DNA of 64,000 bases from the NCBI GenBank assembly GCA_050734155.1, contig JBOHUD010000100.1, forward strand, positions 24,889 to 88,888, given 5' to 3'. Below the pieces are notes generated by a model. The model was not told where the DNA came from. It did not search any database and saw only the letters and a program-made list of their open reading frames with translations. The DNA is from Aeolococcus sp050734155. Lineage in GTDB: Bacteria > Chloroflexota > Dormibacteria > Aeolococcales > Aeolococcaceae. Within the stretch, counting starts at the first letter, position 1. The number at the start of each line of letters is the position of its first letter. Positions 15,784 to 25,000 of the stretch are shown here, one piece after another. Position numbers and translations under genes: made by a program.

Positions 15784-16512
15784 ATGAATCACAAGATCCT
15801 GAAGGCCAGCCTGGCCGGGGGCGCCTTCATCGCCCTGGTCGCCGGCGGCACCACCTTCGCGGCCTTTTCCGACTTCGGCAGCATCAACAACAACACCGTC
15901 GGTGCGGGCTTCCTCAAGCTCGACCTGAACGCCGGTACCGGCTCGGTGCCGCTCGACTTCGGCAACCTGGCGCCCAACAACATCCACTCGCAGCGCACGA
16001 TCTGGGTGGCGAGTAACGACGGCAACTCCGTTCCGCCGGCGAATCTCACCCTCACCTTCCAGCACCTGAAGGAGATCCCTGGCCCGTGCAACACCAGCAT
16101 GGGCAAGGCAGTCGCCGAACAGAGCATCAACAACGGCTGCGCCGATCCAACCACCGGTAACCCGACGGTTGGCGTGCTCTCCAAGGTGCTGAACTTTCAG
16201 GTCGCGTACTACCCATCGATCACCGATCCACAGACCTGCCAGTCGTATCTCTCGGGCCACTACCCTGCGTACAACTCGATCTTCGCGGATGCGCCTGGCG
16301 ACATGACCACCAGTGCCGCCGGCGCCGGTACCCCGCACGTGCTGTACCAGCAGGGCAGCACCACGGCACCGCTGGTTCTCCTGCCGGGCCAGGGCGTCTG
16401 CATCGGCATCGACACGTACTGGGGCAGCAATCAGGGCTTGGTCCCCGACAACGCGGCCCAGGGTGACTCGCTCACCTTCGATGCCCGTTTCGACCTGACC
16501 CAGGCTCCCTGA
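15784..16512 (+). CDS. TasA/camelysin-family secreted fibre protein
   Basis: A 242-residue exported protein. The N-terminus has Lys residues, a hydrophobic helix and 'GGTTFAAFSDFGSINNNTV', followed by 'GAGFLKLDLN'. This AxFSD plus AGxLxL pattern is the hallmark of TasA/CalY (camelysin, PF12389) proteins, whose signal peptides are cut by SipW. The rest is beta-rich with four Cys and Asn/Thr-rich loops ('GNLAPNNIHSQRTIWV'). In Bacillus, TasA assembles into biofilm fibres. Here the sequence supports family and secretion; fibre formation is inferred. It is followed by a hairpin and then a SipW-type peptidase gene, as in tapA-sipW-tasA operons though in a different order. The repeated regulatory module lies directly upstream. 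Confidence 0.85.
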   Translation: MNHKILKASLAGGAFIALVAGGTTFAAFSDFGSINNNTVGAGFLKLDLNAGTGSVPLDFGNLAPNNIHSQRTIWVASNDGNSVPPANLTLTFQHLKEIPGPCNTSMGKAVAEQSINNGCADPTTGNPTVGVLSKVLNFQVAYYPSITDPQTCQSYLSGHYPAYNSIFADAPGDMTTSAAGAGTPHVLYQQGSTTAPLVLLPGQGVCIGIDTYWGSNQGLVPDNAAQGDSLTFDARFDLTQAP

Positions 16513-16535
16513 GTCCTGTACTGATCCGCAACAAC

Positions 16536-16560
16536 GGGGCCGGCCAGATCGGCCGGCCCC
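16536..16560 (+). terminator. Strong GC hairpin between tasA-like and sipW-like genes
   Basis: GGGGCCGGCC (16536-16545) pairs perfectly with GGCCGGCCCC (16551-16560) around a 5-base loop, 23 bp after the tasA-like stop. A T-run is missing. It may end part of the transcripts so that the fibre subunit is made in excess over the peptidase, or protect the 3' end of the mRNA. Confidence 0.6.
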
Positions 16561-16602
16561 GCCTTGCGATTCCACCGCATAGAGAAGAGGACGAGTGAGC
16601 AG

Positions 16603-17169
16603 ATGACCCGGCGTCTCGTCAAGGCGGCGACAACTGTCGTGATGAGCCTCCTGCTCGCGGCCATCATCGCCTCGCTGGTGCTGCTCACCGTCGTCCCCAG
16701 GGTGATGAACGGCGCCGCGCTCAACGTCCTCACCGGCAGCATGCGGCCGGGCATCCCCCCGGGATCGATCGTCATCGACAGGGCGGTGGACACCCGCACC
16801 CTGCAGGTCGGCGACATCGTCACCTACCAGGTGGCACCCGGCCGGGCGGAGTACATCACCCACCGGATCGTCGCCATCAACACCAACACCACCCCGGTGA
16901 CCTTCACCACCAAGGGTGATGCCAACCGCGGCGCCGACGTGAATCCGGTCCCGGCCACCGCCATCCGCGGCGAGGTGGCGTTCCACCTGCCCTTCCTGGG
17001 CGCCATTCGCGACAGCATCCAGTCGGCCGGCGCGCGATCCACCGCCTTCGTCGCGGTCCTGGTCGGGCTCGGCCTGTATGCCATCTTCCAGCTGCTCAGC
17101 GCCCTGCGTGACCGGCGCCGGGCCACTCGCACCGGCAGCGGCATCGCGCCCGCGGGGGACGGCGCCTGA
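16603..17169 (+). CDS. Signal peptidase I, SipW type (second copy)
   Basis: A 188-residue membrane protease. After an N-terminal helix (residues 8-30) come the catalytic Ser in 'LTGSMRPGIPPGS', 'VGDIVTYQ', the His in 'ITHRIVAINT' and 'TTKGDANRGAD', all in S26B order; a second helix is near residues 145-165. His instead of Lys identifies the SipW/ER type. It follows the tasA-like gene and overlaps the next exported-protein gene by one base (TGATG), so this operon carries its own processing enzyme. It is only distantly similar to the copy at 12997. Confidence 0.92.
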   Translation: MTRRLVKAATTVVMSLLLAAIIASLVLLTVVPRVMNGAALNVLTGSMRPGIPPGSIVIDRAVDTRTLQVGDIVTYQVAPGRAEYITHRIVAINTNTTPVTFTTKGDANRGADVNPVPATAIRGEVAFHLPFLGAIRDSIQSAGARSTAFVAVLVGLGLYAIFQLLSALRDRRRATRTGSGIAPAGDGA

Positions 17170-17873
17170 TGGCCTCCCAGCCCCGCAGAGCCGTGCTCAC
17201 CCTGGCAACGGTCGTCTTCGCCGCCGCCGTGGTGGCGGTGCCGATCGCCCGGACCCATGCGGCGCTCTCGGACTTCGCCGTACTGCACTCGTCCGCGAGC
17301 GCTGCGGTGTGGGGACCGAAGGACAACGACTCGCAGGACAACGACTCGCAGGACAACGATGCGCAAGACAACGACGAGAACAGCGAGAGCGATCACCAGG
17401 GCATCCAGAACCAGCAGAGCACGATCCACAGCCCCCAGGCCGAGACCGCAGCGCCGTTGGTGCCGGTCGGCACCACCGCCGGAGGCCCTGGCGGGTCCGG
17501 CGACTGCCTCACGGTGCCCACCGGGCTCGCCTCCAGCGCCGCCGCGCCGCTGCAGAGCTGGCCGCTGACGCTGCTGGTGATGTATGCCGGCACCAACCCG
17601 CTGGCCACCAGCGGCTTCACCGGCTCCAACGGTGTGAAGGCCACCCCGCCGGCGCTCAGCGTCGATGGCACGGTGACCCCCGGCGCCCACCCCACCAGCC
17701 TCACCAGCAGCGCTGACCCGGCCCACAGCAACGGGCTGACGCTCTCGTACACGGTTCCCACCGCGCTCCACGACGGCAGGCTGCACGTGCTGACCATCAC
17801 GGCCTTCGAGGACGACCACAGCACCCCGCAGGCCTGCACCGCCACCTTCTACGTGTCCTCGGTGGGGCCGTGA
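17169..17873 (+). CDS. Exported protein with acidic DNDSQ repeats
   Basis: A 234-residue protein. The signal peptide ends in 'ARTHAALSDFAVLHSS', with the ALSD pattern resembling SipW-type cleavage regions. Residues about 52-71 are a repeat of DND(S/A)Q units encoded by near-identical 15-bp DNA repeats; such Asp-rich stretches often bind calcium. Two Cys in the C-terminal half could pair. The C-terminal domain ('LTLLVMYAGTNPL', 'LHVLTITAFEDDH') is beta-rich, like an adhesin or fibre-accessory domain. It is translationally coupled to the peptidase before it and to the membrane-anchored protein after it. Confidence 0.8.
   Translation: MASQPRRAVLTLATVVFAAAVVAVPIARTHAALSDFAVLHSSASAAVWGPKDNDSQDNDSQDNDAQDNDENSESDHQGIQNQQSTIHSPQAETAAPLVPVGTTAGGPGGSGDCLTVPTGLASSAAAPLQSWPLTLLVMYAGTNPLATSGFTGSNGVKATPPALSVDGTVTPGAHPTSLTSSADPAHSNGLTLSYTVPTALHDGRLHVLTITAFEDDHSTPQACTATFYVSSVGP
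17322..17381 (+). repeat. Four 15-bp tandem repeats (coding)
   Basis: Units start at 17322, 17337, 17352 and 17367. The first two (GACAACGACTCGCAG) are identical; the third differs by four bases and the fourth is degenerate. The 15-bp length keeps the frame, so copy number can change without breaking the exported protein. Confidence 0.85.
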
Positions 17874-18607
17874 CCCGCTCGTCCCGCAGGCTGCTCGCCG
17901 CCGTCGCCGGGCTGTTCCTGGTGGTCGGCCTCTCCGCCGGCCTGGCGACGCGGGTGAACGCCGTCGCCAGCAGCAGCGCTCTGCTCCTCCATGTGCCCGG
18001 CGATCCGGCGGGCTGGACGGCAGCCCCGACCCACCCCGTCCTCAACTTCTCCCGCCTGGCCCCGGGCGGCAGCGTATCGGGTGAGGTGGATGTGCAGAAC
18101 ACCAGCACCCAGGCGGCTTCGCTGCAACTGGGGGCGCTGGGCGTGCACAGCGACAAGAACTGCGTCGCCGGAGGGCCGGCCGGTGTCGGTCCATGCGGCG
18201 CCGGCAATGGGTCACTCGACCGGCTCCTGGTCTTCACCGTACGGCTCGCCTCGGCATCGACACCGCTGTGGACGGGCTCCATCCTCGACCTCGAGAAGGG
18301 AGTGCCGATCACCTCCTCCATGGCCGGGCCATCGGCGCTGGCGCTGGTCCTCGGAGCGTCGCTCCCGACCAATGTCGGCAACGTTGCCGAGGAGGACTCG
18401 CTCTCCTTCGGATTGCGCATGACCCTGACCGAGGCCGGCGGCGCCACCGCGACGGGTGTGCTGGGCATCACCACGCCGCCGGTGCCCTTCACCGGCGCGC
18501 TGCTGCTCCCGTCGATCCTCCTCGCCGTGGGGGTGATGTCCGCGGGGGCGCTGCTGATCCTGTTCGCAACCGAGCGCCGCGGCCGGCGCCAGACGGCGAG
18601 CCTCTGA
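17870..18607 (+). CDS. Exported surface protein with C-terminal anchor
   Basis: A 245-residue protein starting at GTG 17870, overlapping the previous stop by 4 bp. A signal peptide (to about residue 31) is followed by a TasA-like beta domain ('NFSRLAPGGSVSGEVDVQN', 'SLQLGALG') with two Cys. At the end stand 'PVPFTG', a membrane helix and 'ERRGRR', a non-canonical LPxTG-like sorting layout or a simple membrane anchor. The 'VDVQNTSTQAASLQLG' strand pair is typical of proteins that are processed with TasA. It may be the wall or membrane anchor of the fibre, comparable in role to TapA; this is inference from layout. Confidence 0.78.
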   Translation: MTRSSRRLLAAVAGLFLVVGLSAGLATRVNAVASSSALLLHVPGDPAGWTAAPTHPVLNFSRLAPGGSVSGEVDVQNTSTQAASLQLGALGVHSDKNCVAGGPAGVGPCGAGNGSLDRLLVFTVRLASASTPLWTGSILDLEKGVPITSSMAGPSALALVLGASLPTNVGNVAEEDSLSFGLRMTLTEAGGATATGVLGITTPPVPFTGALLLPSILLAVGVMSAGALLILFATERRGRRQTASL

Positions 18608-18662
18608 GCTCAGCCGCCTATGATGGATCGCGTTGGCGCTCACGCGGACATGGAAGGGCACG

Positions 18663-18959
18663 GTGACCAAGCCGGATCAGCCAGACGATCCCATCGCTGA
18701 GGAGAGCAGGCGCGCCCGCCAGGACGCCGACCGGAGCCTGCTGCCCTCCAACGACGGGCTCGGACCGGGCGCAGGCGAGACCCCGGTGGCTGTGGTGACC
18801 GCGGGGCGATCCCGTCGCCAGCGCAAGGCCCCCGACGTCACCGCCACTCCGAGCCTGGGTGCACCCCCTCGCCGACCGGCTCGACCGGACTTCCGCTCCA
18901 GTCAGCTCGACGGTGCGCCGGACGAGACGGAGCCCGACCAGCCCGACCAGACGGACTGA
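18663..18959 (+). CDS. Small charged hypothetical protein
   Basis: A 98-residue protein starting at GTG 18663, with GGAAGGG just before it. It is rich in Pro, Asp, Arg and Gln, without membrane segments or recognisable domain, and probably disordered; the ends are acidic ('TKPDQPDD' and 'DETEPDQPDQTD') and the middle is basic ('GRSRRQRK'). It is downstream of the secretion island on the same strand and converges on msrB with a 4-bp gap. The family is unknown to me, and a chance ORF remains possible. Confidence 0.5.
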   Translation: MTKPDQPDDPIAEESRRARQDADRSLLPSNDGLGPGAGETPVAVVTAGRSRRQRKAPDVTATPSLGAPPRRPARPDFRSSQLDGAPDETEPDQPDQTD

Positions 18960-18963
18960 CCGG

Positions 18964-19404
18964 TCAGGCCTCGCCCTCGCGGCTGTCCTCGGGGCCCGTC
19001 GCGGCGGCGGCCGCTTTGGCGAAGCGCAGCGCCGCGGAGTTGATGCAGTAGCGCTGCCCGGTGGGGGCGGGGCCGTCGTCGAACACGTGGCCGAGGTGTC
19101 CACCGCAGCGGGCGCAGCGCACCTCGGTGCGCGGGATGATCATCTTGAAGTCGCGGTGCTCCTCGATGAGCTGGGGGTCGGCGGGAGCGGTGAAGCTGGG
19201 CCAGCCGCTGCCGGACTCGTACTTGGTCTCCGAGTCGAAGAGTTGAGCCCCGCAGCCGGCGCAGAGGTACTGGCCGGCAGCCTTGACGTGCGCGTACTGG
19301 CCGCTGTTGGCTCGCTCGGTCGCGCCGCGTCGGAGCACGGCGTACTGCTCGGGGGTGAGCAGCTCACGCCATTCCCGGTCTGACCTGGTGATTCGCTCGG
19401 GCAT
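18964..19404 (-). CDS. msrB: Peptide methionine-R-sulfoxide reductase
   Basis: A 146-residue cytosolic enzyme that reduces the R form of methionine sulfoxide in proteins. Seen are 'LTPEQYAVLRRGATE', two zinc-binding CxxC pairs ('CAGCGAQLF' and 'CARCGGHLG'), 'SGSGWPSF', 'HVFDDGPAPTGQRYC' with the catalytic Cys, and 'INSAALRF'. Length and order are standard for MsrB of the zinc-containing class. It stands alone, converging with the small ORF on its 3' side. Confidence 0.96.
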   Translation of the reverse strand: MPERITRSDREWRELLTPEQYAVLRRGATERANSGQYAHVKAAGQYLCAGCGAQLFDSETKYESGSGWPSFTAPADPQLIEEHRDFKMIIPRTEVRCARCGGHLGHVFDDGPAPTGQRYCINSAALRFAKAAAAATGPEDSREGEA

Positions 19405-19452
19405 GATGACACCGTAGCCGATCGCGGCTCGCCACCGCCTCGTGGCGCGGCC

Positions 19453-20673
19453 TCAGGCGCCCGAGCCTCGCCACTGGGGGCGGCGCCAGGATTCGACGGC
19501 GAACGATGTCCGGACCGCCTCGCGGATCTCCGCCTCGACGATGACGTCGGCGCCGGTGAGGGCCAGCGCGGCCGCCCCGCGCAGCATCACTTCGTGCGCC
19601 GCCTCGGTGGCCGCCGCCTCGCGGAATTCATGAGTGTGGCAGGGCACCCCCTCCTCGGTGATCGCCACCTCGGGGTGGATCGTGGGGCAGGCGTATGAGA
19701 GATCCCCCACGTCGGTCGAGCCGACCCGCTCCCACGGCCCGGCCACCATCGGCGCCAGCCCCAGCGCCTCGAGGTGCCGGTGGCCGCGCTCGGCGAGGAC
19801 GGCGTTGGAGCGCAGGTCCTTGTACGTCTCCTCCTTGACCAGCTCGACCGTGCAGCCGGTGGCGCTGGCGGCCGCCTCGAAGATGGCCCGGAAGCGAACG
19901 TTCATCAGGTCGAGGTAGGCGGCGTCGCGTGCCCGGGTGAGGAACTCGCCGCTGCTGCGCTCGGGGATGACGTTGGGCGCCGTCCCGCCCTCGGCGATGA
20001 AGCCGTGCACCCGGGCGCCGTCCTTCAACTGCTGGCGCCACAACGAGATGCCGGCGTAGGCGTGCACGAAGGCGTCGAGCGCGTTGAGCCCCTTGTCGGG
20101 ATCGCCGGCAGCGTGGGAGGCGCGTCCTGTGAACGCCCACTTCCAGTGCGTGCAGGCCAGCGCCCACATCACCGCCATGGTCCTGTCGGTGGGATGGAGG
20201 ATGAGCGCCGCGTCGCAGTCGTCGAAGACACCGTCGTTCACCAGCGGGATCTTGCCCCCGCCCCCCTCCTCCGCGGGGCTGCCCACCACGCGGACCTGTC
20301 CCGCGATGCTGGCATCGCGCAGTGCGTGCAACAGAGAGATCCCGGCGGCAGCGGACGCGGTGCCGATGAGGTTGTGGCCGCAGGCGTGGCCGAGACCGCG
20401 GAGCGCGTCGTACTCGCACACGAAGGCCACCCGCGGGCCATCCGCACCGCTGCCGGCGTCGGCGATGAACGCGGTGGGCATGCCGCAGACCTCGCGGCGC
20501 ACCTCGAACCCCTGCGACTTGAGCAGGCCGCACAGGGTGGCGCAGGCGCGCGTCTCCTCGAACGCCGTCTCCGGATGCGAGTGGATGTCGAGGGAGACGT
20601 GGCGCAGCTCGGTGCGCTGCTCGCGGAGGATCTCCTGGATGCGGGTGGCGACCGAATCGGTGGCGACAGACAT
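19453..20673 (-). CDS. M20-family amidohydrolase (aminoacylase/AbgB-like)
   Basis: A 406-residue metal-dependent hydrolase. 'DIHSHPETAFEE' opens the domain; metal-binding and catalytic elements are 'EYDALRGLGHACGHN', 'PAEEGGGGK' and a late 'HTHEF'. The dimerisation/lid insert begins 'FTGRASHAAGDPDKG'. This is the M20D subfamily of N-acyl-amino-acid, indole-acetyl-amino-acid or p-aminobenzoyl-glutamate hydrolases; the substrate cannot be set from sequence. The AGGAGG ribosome site before ATG 20673 overlaps the end of the WYL-regulator gene upstream, with 4 bp between the ORFs, so the pair is an operon and the regulator may respond to the substrate. Confidence 0.92.
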   Translation of the reverse strand: MSVATDSVATRIQEILREQRTELRHVSLDIHSHPETAFEETRACATLCGLLKSQGFEVRREVCGMPTAFIADAGSGADGPRVAFVCEYDALRGLGHACGHNLIGTASAAAGISLLHALRDASIAGQVRVVGSPAEEGGGGKIPLVNDGVFDDCDAALILHPTDRTMAVMWALACTHWKWAFTGRASHAAGDPDKGLNALDAFVHAYAGISLWRQQLKDGARVHGFIAEGGTAPNVIPERSSGEFLTRARDAAYLDLMNVRFRAIFEAAASATGCTVELVKEETYKDLRSNAVLAERGHRHLEALGLAPMVAGPWERVGSTDVGDLSYACPTIHPEVAITEEGVPCHTHEFREAAATEAAHEVMLRGAAALALTGADVIVEAEIREAVRTSFAVESWRRPQWRGSGA

Positions 20674-20677
20674 CTGA

Positions 20678-21703
20678 CTACCTCCTGGGACGGCCGTATT
20701 GTGGCGCCGCGGCCGATCTCTTGGCTGCCCGCTGTGGGTAGCGCTGCGCACCGCGGCGCAGGGTGGCGGCGACGTGCTCGCGCAGCGACGGCGGAGCGAT
20801 GACCTCGACGGATCCACCCCAGCCGAGCACCCATGGGCGCATCTCCACCTCGCTGGCGACGGCGATGCGCGCCTCGATGGTGCCGTCGTCGCGCTCGGTG
20901 ATGGCGGCGCCGCGATGCCAGAGCGCCTCGCGCGCGCGCTCGGCGATGGCCGCGTCGAAGCGCAGCACCACGTCGTCCTGGCCGGGCGCCTGCCAGATCC
21001 CCCACGAGCCGCTGACCACGGCGTCGATGTCGAAGTCGTCGGGGACCGTGAACGACTGGGTGAGCAGCCGCGCCTCGCGCACCCGGTCGAGCCGGAAGGG
21101 GCGCACCTCCGAGGACAGCTCGTCGTGGGCGAAGATGTACAGGGTGCGGCTCTCGGCGCGCGGCTCCAGGAAATAGGGGCGGAGAACGCGGTTCGTCTGC
21201 CTGCCCTCGGCATCGCGGTAGGTGACCTGCACGCACTGCCGGCGCACGAAGCCGTCGACGATGGCGCGCTCCACATCGTGGCCACCGGCGCGCGCGGGGC
21301 GGCGCTCTGCGGCGGCGATCAGGCCCTGCAGATAGCGAGTCACCACCGGCACGCTGAGAGCGCGCGCCAGCTGCGCCAGCGCTCCGATCAACGCCGGTTC
21401 CTGCTCGGAGCGCATCTGTTGCATGGTCCGCACCGCGAGCAGCAGCTGGGTCGCCTGGTGGTGGTCCAGCTGCATGGCCGGCAGGCGGCTGCCCGAGCCG
21501 ATGCGGAAGCGCCCCTCCACCTCCTCGATGTCGATGCCGGCGCTGTCGCGCAGCGTGCTGATGTAGCGCTGCACCGTGCGCGTGGTGACCTCGAGCTGGT
21601 CGGCGAGCTGGCGCGTGGTCACGCCCGCCTGGGTGTCGGAGAGACGCTGGAAGAGCTGGATGACGCGGAGGAACTTCTCACCGCTCTCGTAGCGCTGGCT
21701 CAT
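20678..21703 (-). CDS. WYL-domain transcriptional regulator
   Basis: A 341-residue regulator. An N-terminal helix-turn-helix of DeoR/HTH_11 type ('TTRQLADQLEVTTRTVQRYI', residues 30-50) is followed by a WYL-type domain at about residues 150-230 ('QVTYRDAEGRQTNRVLRPYF', 'RTLYIFAHDEL', 'RPFRLDRVREARLL') and a WCX-like C-terminus ('RFDAAIAERARE', 'EMRPWVLGWGGSVEV'). WYL proteins sense ligands such as nucleic-acid pieces or small molecules. It is upstream of the M20 hydrolase in one operon and divergent from the Lhr helicase; several WYL regulators occur beside DNA-repair genes, so either could be its target. Confidence 0.9.
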   Translation of the reverse strand: MSQRYESGEKFLRVIQLFQRLSDTQAGVTTRQLADQLEVTTRTVQRYISTLRDSAGIDIEEVEGRFRIGSGSRLPAMQLDHHQATQLLLAVRTMQQMRSEQEPALIGALAQLARALSVPVVTRYLQGLIAAAERRPARAGGHDVERAIVDGFVRRQCVQVTYRDAEGRQTNRVLRPYFLEPRAESRTLYIFAHDELSSEVRPFRLDRVREARLLTQSFTVPDDFDIDAVVSGSWGIWQAPGQDDVVLRFDAAIAERAREALWHRGAAITERDDGTIEARIAVASEVEMRPWVLGWGGSVEVIAPPSLREHVAATLRRGAQRYPQRAAKRSAAAPQYGRPRR

Positions 21704-22043
21704 GTGTGCCCGACCATACGTGACCCTGCGGCGACAGGCTGCTGTCGCCGCCGCCCCGCATGTTCCAGCGCATGGCCACGCCAGCATCGCCGCCGATCGA
21801 CCGGCCTCCGCCCGGGCACTACCAGGGAAGGCTCTGCGCCGTGCTCCGCCGGATTCCCGCGGGGGACCTGCAGCCATCGTCGCCGTGGCGGACGCTGGTC
21901 GCGCCCCGCCGGCTGACGGCGCGGGTGCCGCGGCGCCGCACCGGTCAGCTCGCGCTCCCGCTCGGGCCCCAGGGCGCACGACGTTGACCGGGCTGCCCCA
22001 TGGGTCGAGCCGGTCACACAGGCGGGTGCGGGATCATGTCGCC
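21704..22043. other. Divergent intergenic region, WYL regulator / Lhr
   Basis: About 340 bp between two divergent starts. Short open frames exist (for example 21760-21987), but none has a ribosome site, a family signature or coding-like third-position bias that sets it apart. It should hold both promoters; I see no clear -35/-10 pair. Confidence 0.5.
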
Positions 22044-25000
22044 GTGGAGTCGCTGAGCCTCTTCTCACCAGCCGCGCGGCGGTGGTTCGGCGACGCCCTC
22101 GGCGAGCCCACCGAGGTGCAGACCCGGGGGTGGCCGGAGATCGCCGCCCGGCGCCACGCGCTGCTCTGCGCGCCCACCGGCAGCGGCAAGACCCTGGCGG
22201 CGTTCCTGTGGTTCGTGGACAGCCTGGGACACTCGGAGCCGCCGGAGGAGCGTGGGCGCTGCCGGGTGCTCTACATCTCGCCGCTCAAGGCGCTCACCGT
22301 GGACGTCGAGCGCAACCTGCGTGCCCCGCTGCGCGGCATCGCGCTGGAGGCGGAGCGCCGTGGCGAGCGGTTCCGCGAGGCGCGCACCGCGGTGCGCAGC
22401 GGGGACACGGCCTCGGCCGAGCGGCGGGACATGGTCCGCCACCCTCCCGACATCCTCATAACCACTCCGGAGTCGCTGTTCCTCCTGCTCACCAGCGCGG
22501 CCCGCGAGATCCTCCGGGGGGTGACCACCGTCATCGTCGACGAGATCCATGCGCTGGCCGGCACCAAGCGCGGCGCCCATCTCGCGCTCAGCCTGGAACG
22601 GCTCTGTGCCCTGACCGGCTCCGACCCGCAGCGGATTGGCCTCTCGGCGACGCAGCGCCCGCTCAGCGAGGTGGCCCGCTTCCTGGGCGGCGGTGGCCGC
22701 GAGGTGGCCATCGTCGACGCCGGCGTCCGCAAGCCCATGGAGCTGACAATCGAGGTGCCGGTCGACGACATGGCCGACCTCGACGCCGGCGCCGGGCGCG
22801 GTGGCGACGGGTCCACCCCGCACCTGCCCCGCCACAGCATCTGGCCGGCGATCGCCCCCCGGCTGCTGGAGCTGATCCGAGCCCACCGCTCCACCATCGT
22901 CTTCGTCAACTCGCGGCGCCTGGCGGAGCGACTCTGCGGGCAGATCAACGACCTCGCCGGCCTGGAGCTGGTGCGCGCCCACCACGGCTCCATCGCCCGC
23001 GAGCAGCGAACCGCCGCCGAGGAGATGCTCAAGGAGGGCCGCCTGCCCGCCATCGTGGCCACCTCGTCGCTGGAGCTGGGCATCGACATGGGCGCGGTCG
23101 ACCTCGTCGTCCAGGTGGGCTCGCCGGGGACCGTGGCCTCCGGCCTGCAGCGCATCGGCCGCGCCGGGCACAGCGTCGGGGTGGCATCGCGCGGCACCAT
23201 CTTCCCGACCCACCGCGGCGACCTCGTCGAGGCCGCGGCCATCGCCGAGCGGATGGCGGACGGGGCGATCGAGGAGACACGGGTGCCCCGCAACCCTCTC
23301 GACGTGCTCGCCCAGCAGATCGTCGCCATGGCCGCGCTCGACACCTGGGACGTGGCCGAGCTGCGCCGCACCGTGCAGCGCGCCCACCCCTTCGCAGACC
23401 TCGGCGAGCGCGCCTTCGAGGCCACTCTCGACATGCTCGACGGCCGCTACCCGTCCGAGCAGTTCGCCGAGCTCCGTGCCCGGATCGTCTGGGACAGGGT
23501 GGCGGGGAATGTGCGCGGCCGGGCCGGCGCCCAGCGGCTGGCGGTGACCAGCGGGGGCACCATCCCCGACCGTGGCCTGTACAGCGTCAACATCTTCGAC
23601 GATGGCCGCCGCGTCGGCGAGCTCGACGAGGAGATGGTCTACGAGCTCCGTCCCGGGGAGGTGTTCATCCTCGGCGCCACCAGCTGGCGCTGCGTGGAGA
23701 TCACCCCGCAGCAGGTGCTGGTGCTGCCGGCGCCGGGGGAACCCGGCAGGATCGCCTTCTGGCACGGGGACTCGGTGGGGCGCCCCTACGAGGTCGGGGT
23801 GGCGGTGGGGGCGATGGTCCGCGAGCTGGTGGGCAGCGCGCCGGCCGCCGCCATGGCCCGGCTGCGAACCCGTGCCGGCCTCGACGAACGGGCGGTGCGC
23901 AACCTCCTCGACCACCTCGCCGACCAGGCCCAGGCCACCGGGGCTGTGCCCGACGACCGCACCATCGTGGTGGAGCGATTCCGCGACCAGCTCGGCGACT
24001 GGCGCCTCTGCGTGCTCACCCCCTTCGGGGCCCGCGTGCACGCGCCCTGGTCGCTGGTGGCGGCGCAGCGGCTGCGTGACGAGGTGGGCTCGGACGTGCA
24101 GGCGATCCACAGCGATGACGGCTTCGCGCTGCGCATCGCCGACGTCGACTCACCGCCCGACAGCGCCGGCCTGTTCCTCGACCCCGACGCCGTCGTCGAC
24201 GCGGTCACCGAGCAGCTCCTGGGCAGCTCGCTGTTCGCCTCGCGCTTCCGCGAGAACGCCGCCCGCGCGCTTCTGCTGCCCCGCCGCCGTCCCGGTCAGC
24301 GCACCCCCCTGTGGCAGCAGCGCCAGCGCAGCGCAGGCCTTCTCCAGGTGGTGTCACGCCATCCCTCGTTCCCGATCCTGGTGGAGACCTACCGCGAATG
24401 CCTGCGCGACGTCTTCGACCTCGACGCTGTGGCCGCGGTGATGCGTGCGGTGCGCGCCCGCCAGATCCGGGTCGTCGAGGTGGAGACCGCGCAACCGTCG
24501 CCGGTGGCCTCCTCGCTGCTCTTCGAGTACATCGCCCAGTACATGTACGACGGCGACACACCGCTCGCCGAGCGTCGCGCCCATGCGCTGAGCCTCGACC
24601 GCGAGCTGCTCGCCGAGCTGCTCGGCAGCGACGACCTGCGCGAGCTGCTCGACGCCGACGCCATCGACGCCACCGAGCTCGAGCTGCAGCGGCTCGACCC
24701 CGCCTTCCCTCCCCGTGACCCCGACTCGGCGCTCGACATCCTCCGCGGAGTCGGCGACCTGACGGCGGTGGAGGCGTCGGCTCGGGGGATCGCGCCCGAG
24801 TGGCTCGAGGAGCTGGCGATGGCGCGCCGGGTGCTGCGGGTTCGCCTCGCCGGCGAGGAGCGCTTCATCGCCGCCGACGACGCCGGCCGCTACCGCGATG
24901 CGTTCGGCGTGGCCCTGCCCGCCGGGCTGGCCGCGGCCCACGTGGCCGCCACCGGCGACGCCATGGCGGCGCTGCTGCGCCGCCATGCGCGCACCCACGT

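Noticed and set aside
17322..17381. CRISPR-like repeat array
   Set aside because: Units are adjacent 15-bp coding repeats without spacers and lie in frame inside an exported protein.
21760..21987. 75-codon plus-strand ORF between the WYL regulator and Lhr
   Set aside because: No ribosome site, no recognisable domain, and Arg/Pro-rich composition as in random GC-rich frames.
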